NCBI GenBank assembly: GCA_022799355.1
Contig: JAAWOG010000004.1
Coordinates: forward strand, 1 to 64,000
Origin: Lachnospiraceae bacterium
GTDB taxonomy: Bacteria; Bacillota; Clostridia; Lachnospirales; Lachnospiraceae
Length of the DNA stretch: 64,000 nucleotides
Direction: 5' to 3'
Shown here: positions 44,364 to 54,050 of the stretch, piece after piece
Layout: each line of letters starts with the position of its first letter
Numbering within the stretch: the stretch's first letter is position 1
Position numbers and translations under genes: made by a program
Notes under the pieces: generated by a model
Seen by the model: the letters and a program-made list of their open reading frames with translations, nothing else
What the model was told of the DNA's origin: nothing
Database searches by the model: none

Positions 44364-45437
44364 TTATTTCTTTACAAGATATTTCCGCATATCAATTGCG
44401 CAGGCGATCAGAATGATCAAACCTTTGATGATGTAAAGCATATTCGCGTCAACCGCCAGGAAGTTCAGACCGGTAAAGATGATCTGCAGAAGCAGAACAC
44501 CCACCACGATACCGCTGATACGTCCGATACCGCCTACGAAAGATACGCCGCCGATAACGCAGGCTGCGATCGCGTCACACTCATAGTTCAGACCGGTATT
44601 TGCGTTAGCCGAAGCAATACGCGCACCATCCAGGAAACCGGTAACGGCATACATCATACCTGCCAGAACGAATACCATGATAATTGTTCTTGATACGTTA
44701 ACGCCGGATACGTTCGCTGCCTCCTCGTTAGAGCCCACCGCAAACATGTTTTTACCGAAAGTTGTCTTATTCCAGACTACCCACATAAGGATAACCAGTA
44801 TAATACTGTAAAGGACATACTTAGGCACCGCCACGGAACCGGTTGCCGTAGGGATACTGAACAACGTACCCGTAATCAGGGAACGGTATTCATCTGTCAG
44901 TCCGCTCAGTGTCTGACCGTTGTTTGTACCCTTCATCAGATACATCAGAATAATACCATATACGATAAGCTGTGTGGATAATGTTACAATAAACGGATGC
45001 AGTTTAAATTTAGCCACACTGAAACCATTTACCAGTCCTACAAGTCCGCCGGCTATAATGATCATAAGAAGGACTACGATAATCGGCGGCGCACTCTGCA
45101 TATCCGGAAATACCTTAAAGGTAGTGGTCAACAAAGATGCCGAAATACAGGCTGTCAGACCAACCACACGTCCTGCGGAAATATCCGTACCTGTCAGCAC
45201 GATACAGCCGCCTATGCCAAGCGCTATCGGCAGTTTCGCCGCCGTCAGCGAAATTACGTTCACAATAGAAGGAAGCTTTAAAAATGCAGGTACTTTAACG
45301 GATATGTAAATAACAGCCAGTATAATAATAATATACATCGCATTATTCAATAGTAAATCGGTAATCTTTTTTGTTTTGTCTTTCGAGGAAAGCTCCTTGA
45401 AAGCCTGTTCTTTTGCTTTTAATTTATTTTCAGCCAC
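44364..45437 (-). CDS. mglC: Galactose/pentose-type sugar ABC transporter permease
   Basis: This 357-residue polytopic protein of the RbsC/MglC family has GGCIVLTGTDISAGRVVGLTACISA, ATVGSNEEAA-type FAVGSNEEAANVSGV, the conserved AIAACVIGGVSFVGGIGRISG and the C-terminal RKYLVKK. Compared with standard MglC it has a longer cytoplasmic N-terminus (about 30 residues, lysine-rich). It forms the channel of the importer with the ATPase 13 nt upstream. The symbol is given by best family fit to the MglBAC system. Confidence 0.85.
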   Translation of the reverse strand: MAENKLKAKEQAFKELSSKDKTKKITDLLLNNAMYIIIILAVIYISVKVPAFLKLPSIVNVISLTAAKLPIALGIGGCIVLTGTDISAGRVVGLTACISASLLTTTFKVFPDMQSAPPIIVVLLMIIIAGGLVGLVNGFSVAKFKLHPFIVTLSTQLIVYGIILMYLMKGTNNGQTLSGLTDEYRSLITGTLFSIPTATGSVAVPKYVLYSIILVILMWVVWNKTTFGKNMFAVGSNEEAANVSGVNVSRTIIMVFVLAGMMYAVTGFLDGARIASANANTGLNYECDAIAACVIGGVSFVGGIGRISGIVVGVLLLQIIFTGLNFLAVDANMLYIIKGLIILIACAIDMRKYLVKK

Positions 45438-45450
45438 GCTCTCTCCCTCC

Positions 45451-46977
45451 TTATGCGTACTTTGCAGCCAATGTCATGATCTCTTCCTGTGACGTTTCTT
45501 TCGCACCAACTTCTCCGGATAAACGCCCTCCGGACATTACCAGAATCCTGTCACATACCCCTAACAGTTCCGGCATCTCCGAAGAAACCATGATGATTGT
45601 TTTTCCCTGCTTTGCCAGATCCAGAATCAACTGATAGATCTCATACTTTGCACCTACGTCAATACCCCTTGTAGGTTCATCCAGAAGAAGTACCTCCGGA
45701 TCTGTCAGCAGCCATCTTGCCAGAATAACTTTCTGCTGGTTACCGCCGGACAGAGACCTGATCTGCGTTTTCTGGCTGGGAGTCTTTGTTCTCATGGCAT
45801 TGATGCCCCACTCTGTCGATTCACTCATCAGTTTGTCACTGAGAAAAGGTCCCTTTTTATATTTGGGAAGACTGGATATCGTTGTATTCGCCTGAATATC
45901 ACGAATCCCGAAAATACCCGTGGCACGCCTCTCCTCCGTCAGCATGGCAAATTTATTCGCCAGTGACTCTCTGGCATTCCGGTTCATCACCCGTTTGCCG
46001 TGCAGATAAATCTCGCCCTCTTTTCTCGTAGCAATGCCGAAAATATTTTCCAGAAGTTCCGTTCGTCCGGAACCGTCAAGTCCCGCCACACCGAGAACCT
46101 CTCCTGCCCTCGCCTCAAAAGTAACATCTCTCAGCAGAGAATACTGTGCCGTCAGATTCTTCACCTGCAAAATAGGCTCTCCAACCGCATTATCCTTCTC
46201 AGGATAACGGTTTGTCAGTTCACGCCCTACCATCAGACGAATGATCTCATTCATCGTCAGTTCCTTCGCAGGACGGGTTGCTACCCACTGCCCGTCACGC
46301 ATGATCGTCACTTCATCCGATATCCGCAGAATTTCTTCCATCTTATGAGAAATGTAGATAATACCGCATCCACGGTCCCGAAGCATATTGATGATCCGGA
46401 ACAGGTGCTCTACCTCTTCCTCGGTCAGAGAAGATGTGGGCTCATCAAAAACAATTACTTTGGAATGGAAAGATACCGCCTTGGCAATCTCTACCATCTG
46501 CCGCTGAGATACCGGCATCCTGCTCATGACCGTTCTGGGATCTACATGGACATCCAGTTCCTCAAAAACCTTTGTCGTGGCATCATACATTTTCTTTTCA
46601 CTGGTCAGCGGACACCATTTTGAAATTTTCGGAAAACGCCCCAGCCACATATTATCCATTACATTTCGCTTCAGCGCCTGATTCAGTTCCTGGTGCACCA
46701 TTGCCACACCATTTTCCAGAGCCTCCTTGGAGGTCCTGAAATTAATCTCCTGCCCCTCAAGATAAATGTGGCCGCTGTCTTTGTTATACACCCCGAACAG
46801 GCATTTCATCAGCGTTGACTTTCCGGCTCCGTTTTCCCCCATCAGAGCATGTACCGTACCTGCTTTCACGGTGAGGTTTACGTTGTCAAGCGCTTTTACA
46901 CCGGGAAATTCTTTACAGATCCCTTCCATTCTCAGGAGCACATTTTTGTTGTCAGACGATGTTGTCTGTTTTTCCAA
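45451..46977 (-). CDS. mglA: Galactose/pentose-type sugar ABC transporter ATP-binding protein
   Basis: This is a 508-residue tandem ATPase. The N-terminal half has Walker [17 protein letters not shown] and a signature-like [14 protein letters not shown]; the C-terminal half has the intact [16 protein letters not shown] and [15 protein letters not shown]. This domain duplication is standard for MglA/RbsA/XylG-type proteins. It lies downstream of the binding protein gene across an intercistronic terminator. Confidence 0.88.
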   Translation of the reverse strand: MEKQTTSSDNKNVLLRMEGICKEFPGVKALDNVNLTVKAGTVHALMGENGAGKSTLMKCLFGVYNKDSGHIYLEGQEINFRTSKEALENGVAMVHQELNQALKRNVMDNMWLGRFPKISKWCPLTSEKKMYDATTKVFEELDVHVDPRTVMSRMPVSQRQMVEIAKAVSFHSKVIVFDEPTSSLTEEEVEHLFRIINMLRDRGCGIIYISHKMEEILRISDEVTIMRDGQWVATRPAKELTMNEIIRLMVGRELTNRYPEKDNAVGEPILQVKNLTAQYSLLRDVTFEARAGEVLGVAGLDGSGRTELLENIFGIATRKEGEIYLHGKRVMNRNARESLANKFAMLTEERRATGIFGIRDIQANTTISSLPKYKKGPFLSDKLMSESTEWGINAMRTKTPSQKTQIRSLSGGNQQKVILARWLLTDPEVLLLDEPTRGIDVGAKYEIYQLILDLAKQGKTIIMVSSEMPELLGVCDRILVMSGGRLSGEVGAKETSQEEIMTLAAKYA

Positions 46978-47017
46978 ATCATCTCACCTCCGTTTTAAAA
47001 GCTGTTTTTCATTTGAT

Positions 47018-47046
47018 AAAAGAGTCCGGGCTTGCCGGACTCTTTT
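47018..47046 (-). terminator. Intercistronic terminator between mglB and mglA
   Basis: A perfect 12-bp stem (47018-47029 / 47035-47046, 5-nt loop) with T-rich ends lies between the binding-protein and ATPase genes. Partial termination here would leave the binding protein in excess over the membrane subunits, as is common in ABC import operons. Confidence 0.8.
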
Positions 47047-47111
47047 TCTATGACCACACACACAATGTACGGCCACAAAATTTCTGACTTCTTGTCGGAA
47101 GATCCTGTTCC

Positions 47112-48272
47112 TTATTCACCTGTGTATGTAGCGTAAGGAATATTTACACGCCATGTTCCCACAACGTTATCTGCCTCAACATCCGCAAATTTGTCTGCGC
47201 CGCCCTGGAAGTTCTGAGCGATCTGAGCGATGGTATTTGCCATACCTTCCGCATCCTGCTTGATTGTACCGATCATGCTGCCTGCTGCAATAGCATCTTT
47301 CGCAGCGTCAGTAGCATCTACGCCGAATACCGGAATAACGGTAGCGCCTTCCTTGTTGTAGCCTGCATTCTGCAGAGCCGTAACGGAACCGATTGCCATT
47401 TCATCGTTGTTTGCGATAACAAGCTCGATCATGTTGTTGTTTGCTTCGCTGTACTGAGAAAGTGCTGTCTGCAGGTAATCCGTAGCTGCTGCTGCGGACC
47501 ATGCGCCGCCCTGGTCTACCAGGTACTTATTGCTGTTTGCGCTGTCATAGAAAGAAAGTGCTTCCTTGCCTGCTGCTGTAAGGATAGCGTCCGCATCTTC
47601 AACACCGTACTGTGTACGAGCGTCAGCTTCCGCATTACCTTCCTGTCCCTTGAACATAACATAAGAGATCACGCCGTCGCCGTTCAAGTCAATCGTATCG
47701 TAATTCTCAAGAACATAATTACCGATCATTTCACCCTGCATGTGGCCTGCCATCTCATAATCCGTACCTACAAATACGGCATTGTCGTAAGTGGTAACCA
47801 CTTCTTCGCTTACGGAACGGTTAAAGAAGATAACCGGAACGTTTGCTGCGGTTGCCTTTTCGATAATGTTCTTTGTTGTGTCGTCGGAACCCGTATCTAC
47901 CTGGTTCACTACCAGAACTTTCGCACCCTGAGCGATTGCAGTATCAATCTGCTCTGTCTGGGTTGTCTGGCTGTTGTTGCTGTCGTAATCCTGATAAGCA
48001 ACGCCTGCCGCATCAAAAGCTGCGTCCAGTGCGGAACGTACGCTGGAGATATAGGTATCACCGTAGGTGTAGTAGAATACTGCTACGGAACCGCCCTCTG
48101 CTGCCGGAGCTTCCGCTTCCTCAGCCGGAGCCTCTGCCTCTTCTGCCGGTGCTTCTTCAGCCGGAGCCTCTGTCTCTGCTGCTGCAGGAGCATCTTCTGC
48201 GCTGTTACCGCAAGCTACCAGGCTGGCAACTGTCATTGCGGCAACTAATAATAACGCAATTTTTTTCTTCAT
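47112..48272 (-). CDS. mglB: Sugar-binding lipoprotein of MglB type
   Basis: This 386-residue binding protein has a signal peptide and lipobox (VASLVACG, cysteine about residue 21) and a flexible linker of repeated A-P-A-E-E units (about 27-60). The periplasmic-binding fold includes DLNGDGVISYVMFKGQ, a Ca2+-binding loop typical of galactose/glucose-binding MglB. The Ca2+ loop and FVNRSVSEEV-like sugar-contact region favour an aldohexose (galactose or glucose) over ribose. The ATG at 48272 has GGGAGG 7 nt upstream; the longer frame would read through the leader. Confidence 0.88.
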   Translation of the reverse strand: MKKKIALLLVAAMTVASLVACGNSAEDAPAAAETEAPAEEAPAEEAEAPAEEAEAPAAEGGSVAVFYYTYGDTYISSVRSALDAAFDAAGVAYQDYDSNNSQTTQTEQIDTAIAQGAKVLVVNQVDTGSDDTTKNIIEKATAANVPVIFFNRSVSEEVVTTYDNAVFVGTDYEMAGHMQGEMIGNYVLENYDTIDLNGDGVISYVMFKGQEGNAEADARTQYGVEDADAILTAAGKEALSFYDSANSNKYLVDQGGAWSAAAATDYLQTALSQYSEANNNMIELVIANNDEMAIGSVTALQNAGYNKEGATVIPVFGVDATDAAKDAIAAGSMIGTIKQDAEGMANTIAQIAQNFQGGADKFADVEADNVVGTWRVNIPYATYTGE

Positions 48273-48344
48273 GGTTTTTCCTCCCTTTATTCTGCTCATT
48301 TTTGAGCGTTTTTTTTGTTTGAGCAGCATAAATATACAATGATT

Positions 48345-48399
48345 TGTACATTATGACCACTCATGAAACCATTATAGTGTAATTTATGACCGTTTTCAA
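48345..48399 (-). promoter_or_regulatory. mglB promoter with 33-nt-spaced direct repeats
   Basis: TTGAAA (48394-48399), 17 nt and TATAAT (48371-48376) form a strong minus-strand promoter. A direct repeat on the same strand, GGTCATAAATTACA (48378-48391) and GGTCATAATGTACA (48345-48358), is offset by 33 nt, one copy inside the promoter spacer and one downstream of the -10. The position suggests a repressor site; a distance of three helical turns would put both copies on one face. Confidence 0.65.
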
Positions 48400-48442
48400 T
48401 AAGAAATTCTTTGATAATCTATAATTTTTTTCTATTTTTTGA

Positions 48443-49501
48443 TCATTCTCCCAGATCACGTATCAATATCTCCTGAGGTGCCCAGTAATAAGTTCCATCC
48501 ACCAGAGGATATTCCCGGGGAAGTTCCTCCCCCATGGCGCGGCTTGCCGCCAGTTCCAAAATAGCATTGGCATAGGTCTCTTTATTCGCGGACACCGTAC
48601 CTAAGAGCCGGTCGCTCTCCACCGCCTCAATCCCCGGCGTGGTACCGTCTATCCCCACCACATTCACTCCGGTGATTCCCGCCCGCTCCAACGCATCCAC
48701 GGCGCCCAGCGCCATATCATCATTGTTGCTTACCACAAGCTCTATCTTATCCGGATAAGCACCGAGCCATTGTTCCATTAAGGCGGATGCCTGGCTCCGC
48801 TCCCAGTTGGCTATGCCGCCGGTGATCTTTTCGATGGGCACGCCTCCGTCTTTCAGCGTCCGAATCGACCATTCCGTGCGGATCAGAGAATCCTGGTGGC
48901 TGCTCTCTCCCTCCAGCAGCACATAACTGACCACCCCGTCATCATTCAGATCCACCGCAGACGGCTTCTCCCGATAGAGATCTACCACCATTTTTCCCTG
49001 ATTGACCGCCGTCTCTTTCGCATCCAGCCCCACATAATAGAGCTGGTCCCAGCGGTTCATATCCTCCTCCACCGGCTGCCTGTTAAAAAATACCACCGGC
49101 ACCTCCGCATTCATCGCCTTATCTATGATTACGGAAGCATCCATGCGGTCCACCGGATTGACGCACAGTACGTCACACCCCAGGGAAATAAATCTGTCCA
49201 CCTGATTATTCTGGGTATTCTGGCTTCCCTTTGCGTCCTGAATGTCCAGCGTCACCTTGATCCCCTTCTCCCGCTCATATTCTTTTGCCTTTTCCTCCAG
49301 CTCATTTCGGATATTGTTGATAAAAATATCATCGCCTCTGTACAGACTGATCCCGATGCGGATGGAATTTTTCTTCTCTTCCTCCCCTGCTCCCTGACAC
49401 CCCGTAAGGACCATACAGACGCCAAGCAGCACAGCCAGTATCTTTCCGCAGATAATACAACCGTTATTACCTCTATTCCATAGGAAACAGCATTTTCTCA
49501 T
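48443..49501 (-). CDS. MglB-like sugar-binding lipoprotein of the sensing operon
   Basis: This 352-residue lipoprotein (lipobox LTGC with C35) has an MglB-like binding fold, including the Ca2+ loop DLNDDGVVSYVLLEG and VVSNNDDMALGAVDAL. It is a paralogue of mglB but is encoded as the last gene of the response-regulator/kinase operon and has no permease of its own beside it, so it is either a second receptor for the mgl importer or a ligand-presenting subunit for the kinase. The start overlaps the preceding gene by 29 nt; AGGGA lies about 8 nt upstream. Confidence 0.82.
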   Translation of the reverse strand: MRKCCFLWNRGNNGCIICGKILAVLLGVCMVLTGCQGAGEEEKKNSIRIGISLYRGDDIFINNIRNELEEKAKEYEREKGIKVTLDIQDAKGSQNTQNNQVDRFISLGCDVLCVNPVDRMDASVIIDKAMNAEVPVVFFNRQPVEEDMNRWDQLYYVGLDAKETAVNQGKMVVDLYREKPSAVDLNDDGVVSYVLLEGESSHQDSLIRTEWSIRTLKDGGVPIEKITGGIANWERSQASALMEQWLGAYPDKIELVVSNNDDMALGAVDALERAGITGVNVVGIDGTTPGIEAVESDRLLGTVSANKETYANAILELAASRAMGEELPREYPLVDGTYYWAPQEILIRDLGE

Positions 49502-50438
49502 ATTTCGGTTCCCTCAAATCTTTTTTCTCTATATAATAAGCATCCATCACCAGAGGCTCTCCGGTTCCTGATCTCTCCAGCTCCTCTATTGCCCTGCGCA
49601 CACTGAAATACCCTCTGCTGAATTCATCCGTCACACAGATTCCCGTGACCACACCGCCATCCAGATCATCCAGAATTGCCGGTGTATTTCCACGTCCGAA
49701 AAGTCCCTGCACGCAGCCGGGCTGCACAATATCCTTCTCCAGAATATCCGCCGCCCCGGTCAGGGCTTCCGGGCTTCCGGCCAGGATTGCCGCCTTTCCC
49801 CCGGGCTGAGCCTCCAGTATTTCCCTGTAGCCTTCCTCCCCATCCGGCCGTACTCTCCAAAAACGAAAACCGCCCTCTTCCAATACGCTTTCCGCTCCTT
49901 CCAGAAAGCTCCGGGTTGCCATATCTTTCTCATGCTCATCAGCCAGTATGAATACCGGACAATCTGCGGGAATACGCTTTTTCATCTCTTCCGCAAGCCT
50001 CTCCCCCATCTGCCGGTAATCGACAACAATCATACCGTCCGCCTTTTCATCCGCTCCTCCCGTACCAAGGAGCACTATCGGCGCATTCCCCTGTTTACCG
50101 GATACCGCCGCCATCACCTTTTCATCCACAGGAGCCACTATCAACGCATCTGCGCCGTCCTGCTGCTCCCGATGAATCAGATCAATCTGCTGCCCTGCAT
50201 GCAGTTCCTCATAAAGCGTGATAAAACGCACATCCGCGTTGCATTCCACCGCAGCCTGGTCCATTCCCTTGCGGAAATTTCCATAATTATCATCTCCGGC
50301 AGCCTCGATGATCACCGCCACCTGATAAATCTCATTCTCCGGCTCTCTGATAATCAGGTCCGTAGAGCACATCAAAAATAATATTACCAGAAATATCATG
50401 TAGAGAGCCGCCAGTATTTTACCCCTTTTTCCGATCAT
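49473..50438 (-). CDS. Membrane-anchored periplasmic-binding-protein-like sensor protein
   Basis: A 321-residue protein has one N-terminal helix (about 8-28, no clear lipobox) and an extracellular type I periplasmic-binding fold (YQVAVIIEAAGDDNYGNFRKGMDQAAVECNADV; DALIVAPVDEKVM). Stop and start overlap the kinase gene by 4 nt. Sugar-binding proteins coupled in this way to YesM/LytS-type kinases (for example XylFII with its kinase in clostridia) act as the extracellular sensor subunit. That role is the most likely here; the ligand is unknown. Confidence 0.75.
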   Translation of the reverse strand: MIGKRGKILAALYMIFLVILFLMCSTDLIIREPENEIYQVAVIIEAAGDDNYGNFRKGMDQAAVECNADVRFITLYEELHAGQQIDLIHREQQDGADALIVAPVDEKVMAAVSGKQGNAPIVLLGTGGADEKADGMIVVDYRQMGERLAEEMKKRIPADCPVFILADEHEKDMATRSFLEGAESVLEEGGFRFWRVRPDGEEGYREILEAQPGGKAAILAGSPEALTGAADILEKDIVQPGCVQGLFGRGNTPAILDDLDGGVVTGICVTDEFSRGYFSVRRAIEELERSGTGEPLVMDAYYIEKKDLREPKYEKMLFPME

Positions 50439-52225
50439 GTCCGCTCCTTCTCCATGGTTTCCGTATATATTTCCGCAGGCAGATGACAGCGGATCGCAGT
50501 CCCCTCATCCGGTTCGGACCAGATCTCAAGACCGTAATCCTCCCCGAAATACAATCTGATCCGTTCGTTCACATTTTTAACGCCGATCCCCGAACCTCTG
50601 CGGGAGGATACATGCGTCTTTTCACTGAGCAGGCTCTCCACCTGTTCCTGCGTCATGCCAAGGCCGTTATCCCGTATCTCAAAAAGCAGGTTGTTCCCCT
50701 CCCTGCGCACCTCTATATGAATCTCGCCATCTCCGTCCATAAACTCCATGCCATGATAAATAGCATTTTCCACAAGAGGCTGCATCATCAATTTCAGGCA
50801 GGCCAGATCCTTCACTTCCTCCTCCGCATGAATCTCATACAGAAACTTGTTTTTAAACCGCATCTGCTGGATCGTCAAATAATTGCGGACGTGTTCCAGC
50901 TCATCGCGTACCGGAATAATACTCTTCCCCCTGCTGAGACTGATCCTGAAAAATCTTGCCAGCGCCGTCACCACCTTGACCGCCTCCTGCTTCTGCTCAT
51001 TCTCAATCATCCATACGATAATATCCAGTGTATTATATAGAAAGTGCGGATTAATCTGGGACTGCAGGGTATCAAACTCACTCCTTCTCTTTGATTCATG
51101 TTCCATCACAATATCCTGCATCAGCGTTTTAATCCGCTTTGCCATATCTCCGATGGAACGCCCCAGGTGCTGAATCTCGTAGGAACCGCCGGTATAAACT
51201 TCCGTATCCAGCTCTCCCTCTTCTATTGCATTGACGGATTTCTCCAGTTTCTGAATGGGATTTGTGATACGGGAAGAGATAAACGCGTTGATCAGCACCA
51301 GCGCAAACAGAAAAGACGCCGCAACAAATGCCACAAACAGCCTCATTTTCAGATTGCTCAAAGACAGCCCTTTCTCCGGCGTAACGCTCAAAAGCTTCCA
51401 TCCCGTATACCCCACCGATTTAACGCTCACATTGCGCCGCTCCCCTTCATACTTCTCCTGATAGCTTCCGTCTCTGTATTCCAGCGCAGCCGATATATTT
51501 TCTTTCATCTGTCCCGTTTCGATAAGCTGCATCTTCGGATGATAAATCAGCTCACCGCCGCTGTCTATCATGTACAGATACCCCTGATTGCCCAGTGAAA
51601 TATCCTCCAGAATCTGCTGAAGACTGCTGTAGCGGATATCAATCAGCAGAATCCCCTGCTCCGTAGAGGTGCCGTGGGTAATCTCCACGGCCCTCGTCAG
51701 AGTAATCACCCATCTGTACTGCTGTTCGCTGTTATCAAAAATATACTGTACATGAGGCGTTGTAAAATGCAGATTATCCGTTCTCTCCAGCGTATCGCCA
51801 AACCACTCTTCCTCCGTTACATCCAGTCCTGTTTTCAGCCGTGCCGCCGGCACCGCCTCCAACAGTTCTCCCTCCCTTGACAAAAGGGCGATGTTGGCTA
51901 TGCTGTCTTTGTTGTTATCATACAGAAGCGTGATCTGGTCGTGAATATCCTCCGCAGACAAATCCGCGTTTTTTATCACACCGTAATACAGGCTGTCGGA
52001 CAGTTTCATAATCGTTCGGAGATAGGAATCCACGGACCGGTTCACCTGGCTTAACACCGCCTGGCTTTCCTCCTGTACCACCGCGGCAAGCTGCCTTGAC
52101 ATCTGCACATAAAGCGCCTCACCACTGAGCAGCATCGCTATCAGGGCGCTGACCGTAAAATAAATAAATATCGTATACCGGATACTGATCCTTTTCCGGA
52201 ACCCGCCCCAAGTTCTTTTACCCAT
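50435..52225 (-). CDS. YesM-type sensor histidine kinase
   Basis: This 596-residue kinase has a first helix (about 13-36), an extracellular Cache-type domain (about 37-285), a second helix (about 290-315), HAMP (RITNPIQKLEKSVNAIEEGELDTEV), the His_kinase phosphoacceptor (LQSQINPHFLYNTLDII) and HATPase_c motifs (NAIYHG, DNGLGM, GSGIGVKNV). The ATG at 52225 overlaps the response regulator stop (ATGGGTAA); the longer frame runs 39 codons into that gene and is rejected. It is expected to sense a sugar signal together with the binding proteins encoded downstream and to phosphorylate the adjacent response regulator. Confidence 0.92.
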   Translation of the reverse strand: MGKRTWGGFRKRISIRYTIFIYFTVSALIAMLLSGEALYVQMSRQLAAVVQEESQAVLSQVNRSVDSYLRTIMKLSDSLYYGVIKNADLSAEDIHDQITLLYDNNKDSIANIALLSREGELLEAVPAARLKTGLDVTEEEWFGDTLERTDNLHFTTPHVQYIFDNSEQQYRWVITLTRAVEITHGTSTEQGILLIDIRYSSLQQILEDISLGNQGYLYMIDSGGELIYHPKMQLIETGQMKENISAALEYRDGSYQEKYEGERRNVSVKSVGYTGWKLLSVTPEKGLSLSNLKMRLFVAFVAASFLFALVLINAFISSRITNPIQKLEKSVNAIEEGELDTEVYTGGSYEIQHLGRSIGDMAKRIKTLMQDIVMEHESKRRSEFDTLQSQINPHFLYNTLDIIVWMIENEQKQEAVKVVTALARFFRISLSRGKSIIPVRDELEHVRNYLTIQQMRFKNKFLYEIHAEEEVKDLACLKLMMQPLVENAIYHGMEFMDGDGEIHIEVRREGNNLLFEIRDNGLGMTQEQVESLLSEKTHVSSRRGSGIGVKNVNERIRLYFGEDYGLEIWSEPDEGTAIRCHLPAEIYTETMEKERT

Positions 52226-53837
52226 TTCCTTTGGTTCCCCTGTATTTTGTGGGCGACACCCCGTACCGTTTTTTGAATACATAGCTGAAATAATTCTGTT
52301 CCTGATAGCCCACCTTCTCGGCAATCTTATACGTCTTATCATCCGTCTTTTCCAGAAGTTCCTCCGCTTTCTGCAGGCGTACTTCCGTCAGATAATTGAT
52401 ATAGGTCTGCCCTGTCTCTTTTTTAAACACCGTGGAAAAATAAGCCGGGCTCATATGCAGATGCCGGCAGAGCATGTCCACGGAAAGTTCCGGATCAGAA
52501 TAGTTTTCCTGGATATATGATTTCGCCTCCAGAATCACTTTTCTTGTGGTATTATCCCGCTCCCGGTTCAGCGCTTCGTTCATACGGCATGCCACGGGAA
52601 TCAGTTCCTCCGCAAAGGTCTCTTTCCGGCAAATTCCCTGCATGATATCCGCATAGCGCTCCTCGGAGTCAAACATCTCTTCTATGTTCAGATCATACTG
52701 CTGCATCAACCTGATCAGACAGTTCACAATGGTCAGCATATAGACCTGGTACTGGCTGGCATGGACTTTTGCATCCTCCATGCGGGCGGTCAGTTCCTGA
52801 AACACCTCCATGATCATATCCCCGGTTCCAAACTTGATAGCCGCCGTCAGTTCCGCCTCCTCCTTGACGTCAAACTGCAGCTTTCCGCGGCTCACAGGCT
52901 CCACATCATTGATATAGATTACCCTGCCGCCGCCGACAATTGCCCGATATCCCAGCGCATCCACCGCACTCTGGTACGAACGGCCAATCTCCTGCAGCGT
53001 ATCGCAACTGTGTCCCACACCCGCCGTGATCGTCACCCCCAGCATACGTCTGCTTTCCTTACAGATATCATTCAGCAGATTGATCAGTCCTGTCTCGGCA
53101 TTGTTTTCATCCACCGCCGCTATCAGCGTAATTCCTTCCGCGGAATTAAACGCCGCAAAACGCCCGTAAGTTTTTAGATGATCCTCCGCAAGCTGCCGCA
53201 CGGATATCGGAATCAGTTCCTGATGCCGGAAAAATTCCTGTTCCTCCGACTGTTCTATATGCTCCACATAAATCACCGCCGCCAGCCATCTGCGGGCATC
53301 GAGAATGTCGATTCCATACTCTCTGAGTTTCGGCACCATCCCCGAAACATCCGCGCCGCGCCCTACCAGATCATTTAAAAACAGCTCTCTCAACATCGGC
53401 AGGCTGTTCTCATAGCTCTCCTGCAGCGCACTGATATTGCGGCGCTGTTCTATCTCTTCATCCAGGCTGATCCTCACTCTGGTTAAAATCTCTGACAGTT
53501 CCTCCCCATTGACCGGTTTCAGAATGTACTCCGTCACCCTGTACTTGATCGCCTGTTTTGCGTACTCAAAATCATCATAACCGGAAAAGATAAGGATTTT
53601 GATAAAAGGATATTTCTCGCGGATCTTCGCAACCAGTGTCAATCCGTCCATATATGGCATACGGATATCCGTCATAACCACATCCGGCTCCAGCATCTCC
53701 AGTTTTTCCAGGGCATCCTCGCCGTTTTCGGCATCCCCCGCCACCGTAAAGCCGAGCTGTTCCCAGTCCATCTTGCGGATCATCGCCTTGCGGACTTCCT
53801 CCTCGTCATCCACCAGCATAATGCGATATAAACTCAT
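52218..53837 (-). CDS. YesN-type response regulator (receiver + AraC HTH)
   Basis: This 539-residue regulator has an N-terminal receiver domain with D57 (MTDIRMP), a long central region (about 130-430) and a C-terminal AraC-type double HTH (LSVDMLCRHLHMSPAYFSTVFKKETGQTYINYLTEVRLQKAEELL...KIAEKVGYQEQNYFSYVFKKRYGVSPTKYR). It is the first gene of the sensing operon; a GGGAGGGG ribosome-binding site precedes the ATG. The likely target is the mgl importer promoter about 5 kb downstream. Confidence 0.93.
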   Translation of the reverse strand: MSLYRIMLVDDEEEVRKAMIRKMDWEQLGFTVAGDAENGEDALEKLEMLEPDVVMTDIRMPYMDGLTLVAKIREKYPFIKILIFSGYDDFEYAKQAIKYRVTEYILKPVNGEELSEILTRVRISLDEEIEQRRNISALQESYENSLPMLRELFLNDLVGRGADVSGMVPKLREYGIDILDARRWLAAVIYVEHIEQSEEQEFFRHQELIPISVRQLAEDHLKTYGRFAAFNSAEGITLIAAVDENNAETGLINLLNDICKESRRMLGVTITAGVGHSCDTLQEIGRSYQSAVDALGYRAIVGGGRVIYINDVEPVSRGKLQFDVKEEAELTAAIKFGTGDMIMEVFQELTARMEDAKVHASQYQVYMLTIVNCLIRLMQQYDLNIEEMFDSEERYADIMQGICRKETFAEELIPVACRMNEALNRERDNTTRKVILEAKSYIQENYSDPELSVDMLCRHLHMSPAYFSTVFKKETGQTYINYLTEVRLQKAEELLEKTDDKTYKIAEKVGYQEQNYFSYVFKKRYGVSPTKYRGTKGNG

Positions 53838-53884
53838 CCGAAATCCCCTCCCTTCGTTATGTCTCTATCATACCCATTATTCAG

Positions 53885-53913
53885 ATTTTATCACGCATAT
53901 CCGAAATAAACAA
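53885..53913 (-). promoter_or_regulatory. Possible promoter of the sensing operon
   Basis: TTGTTT (53908-53913), 17 nt and TAAAAT (53885-53890) on the minus strand lie about 50 nt before the response regulator start. Confidence 0.45.
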
Positions 53914-53943
53914 GCTGTCGTGATGCCCGAATGTTCTCCCACG

Positions 53944-53970
53944 AAAAAAGGCGGACACGGCCGCCATTTT
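53944..53970 (-). terminator. Terminator of the apiose-like operon
   Basis: A GC-rich stem GGCGG/CCGCC (53950-53954 / 53961-53965), extended by flanking A/T pairs, is followed by six T residues on the minus strand, downstream of the LacI gene. Confidence 0.7.
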
Positions 53971-54050
53971 CGTTTTTCTCTATTCCAAACATGCTTTTTC
54001 CAACACTGCCCCTTCCACTTCCTTCACCATGAAAATGAAATCTGCTGCTC

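Noticed and set aside
48108-48200. A DNA repeat element inside mglB
   Set aside because: The repeats encode A-P-A-E-E units of a lipoprotein linker; they are explained by protein sequence, not by a mobile or regulatory element.
48443-50438. The two extra sugar-binding proteins as decayed duplicates of mglB
   Set aside because: Both frames are intact, have distinct N-terminal anchors, overlap tightly with the kinase gene and are too divergent from mglB to be recent duplicates.
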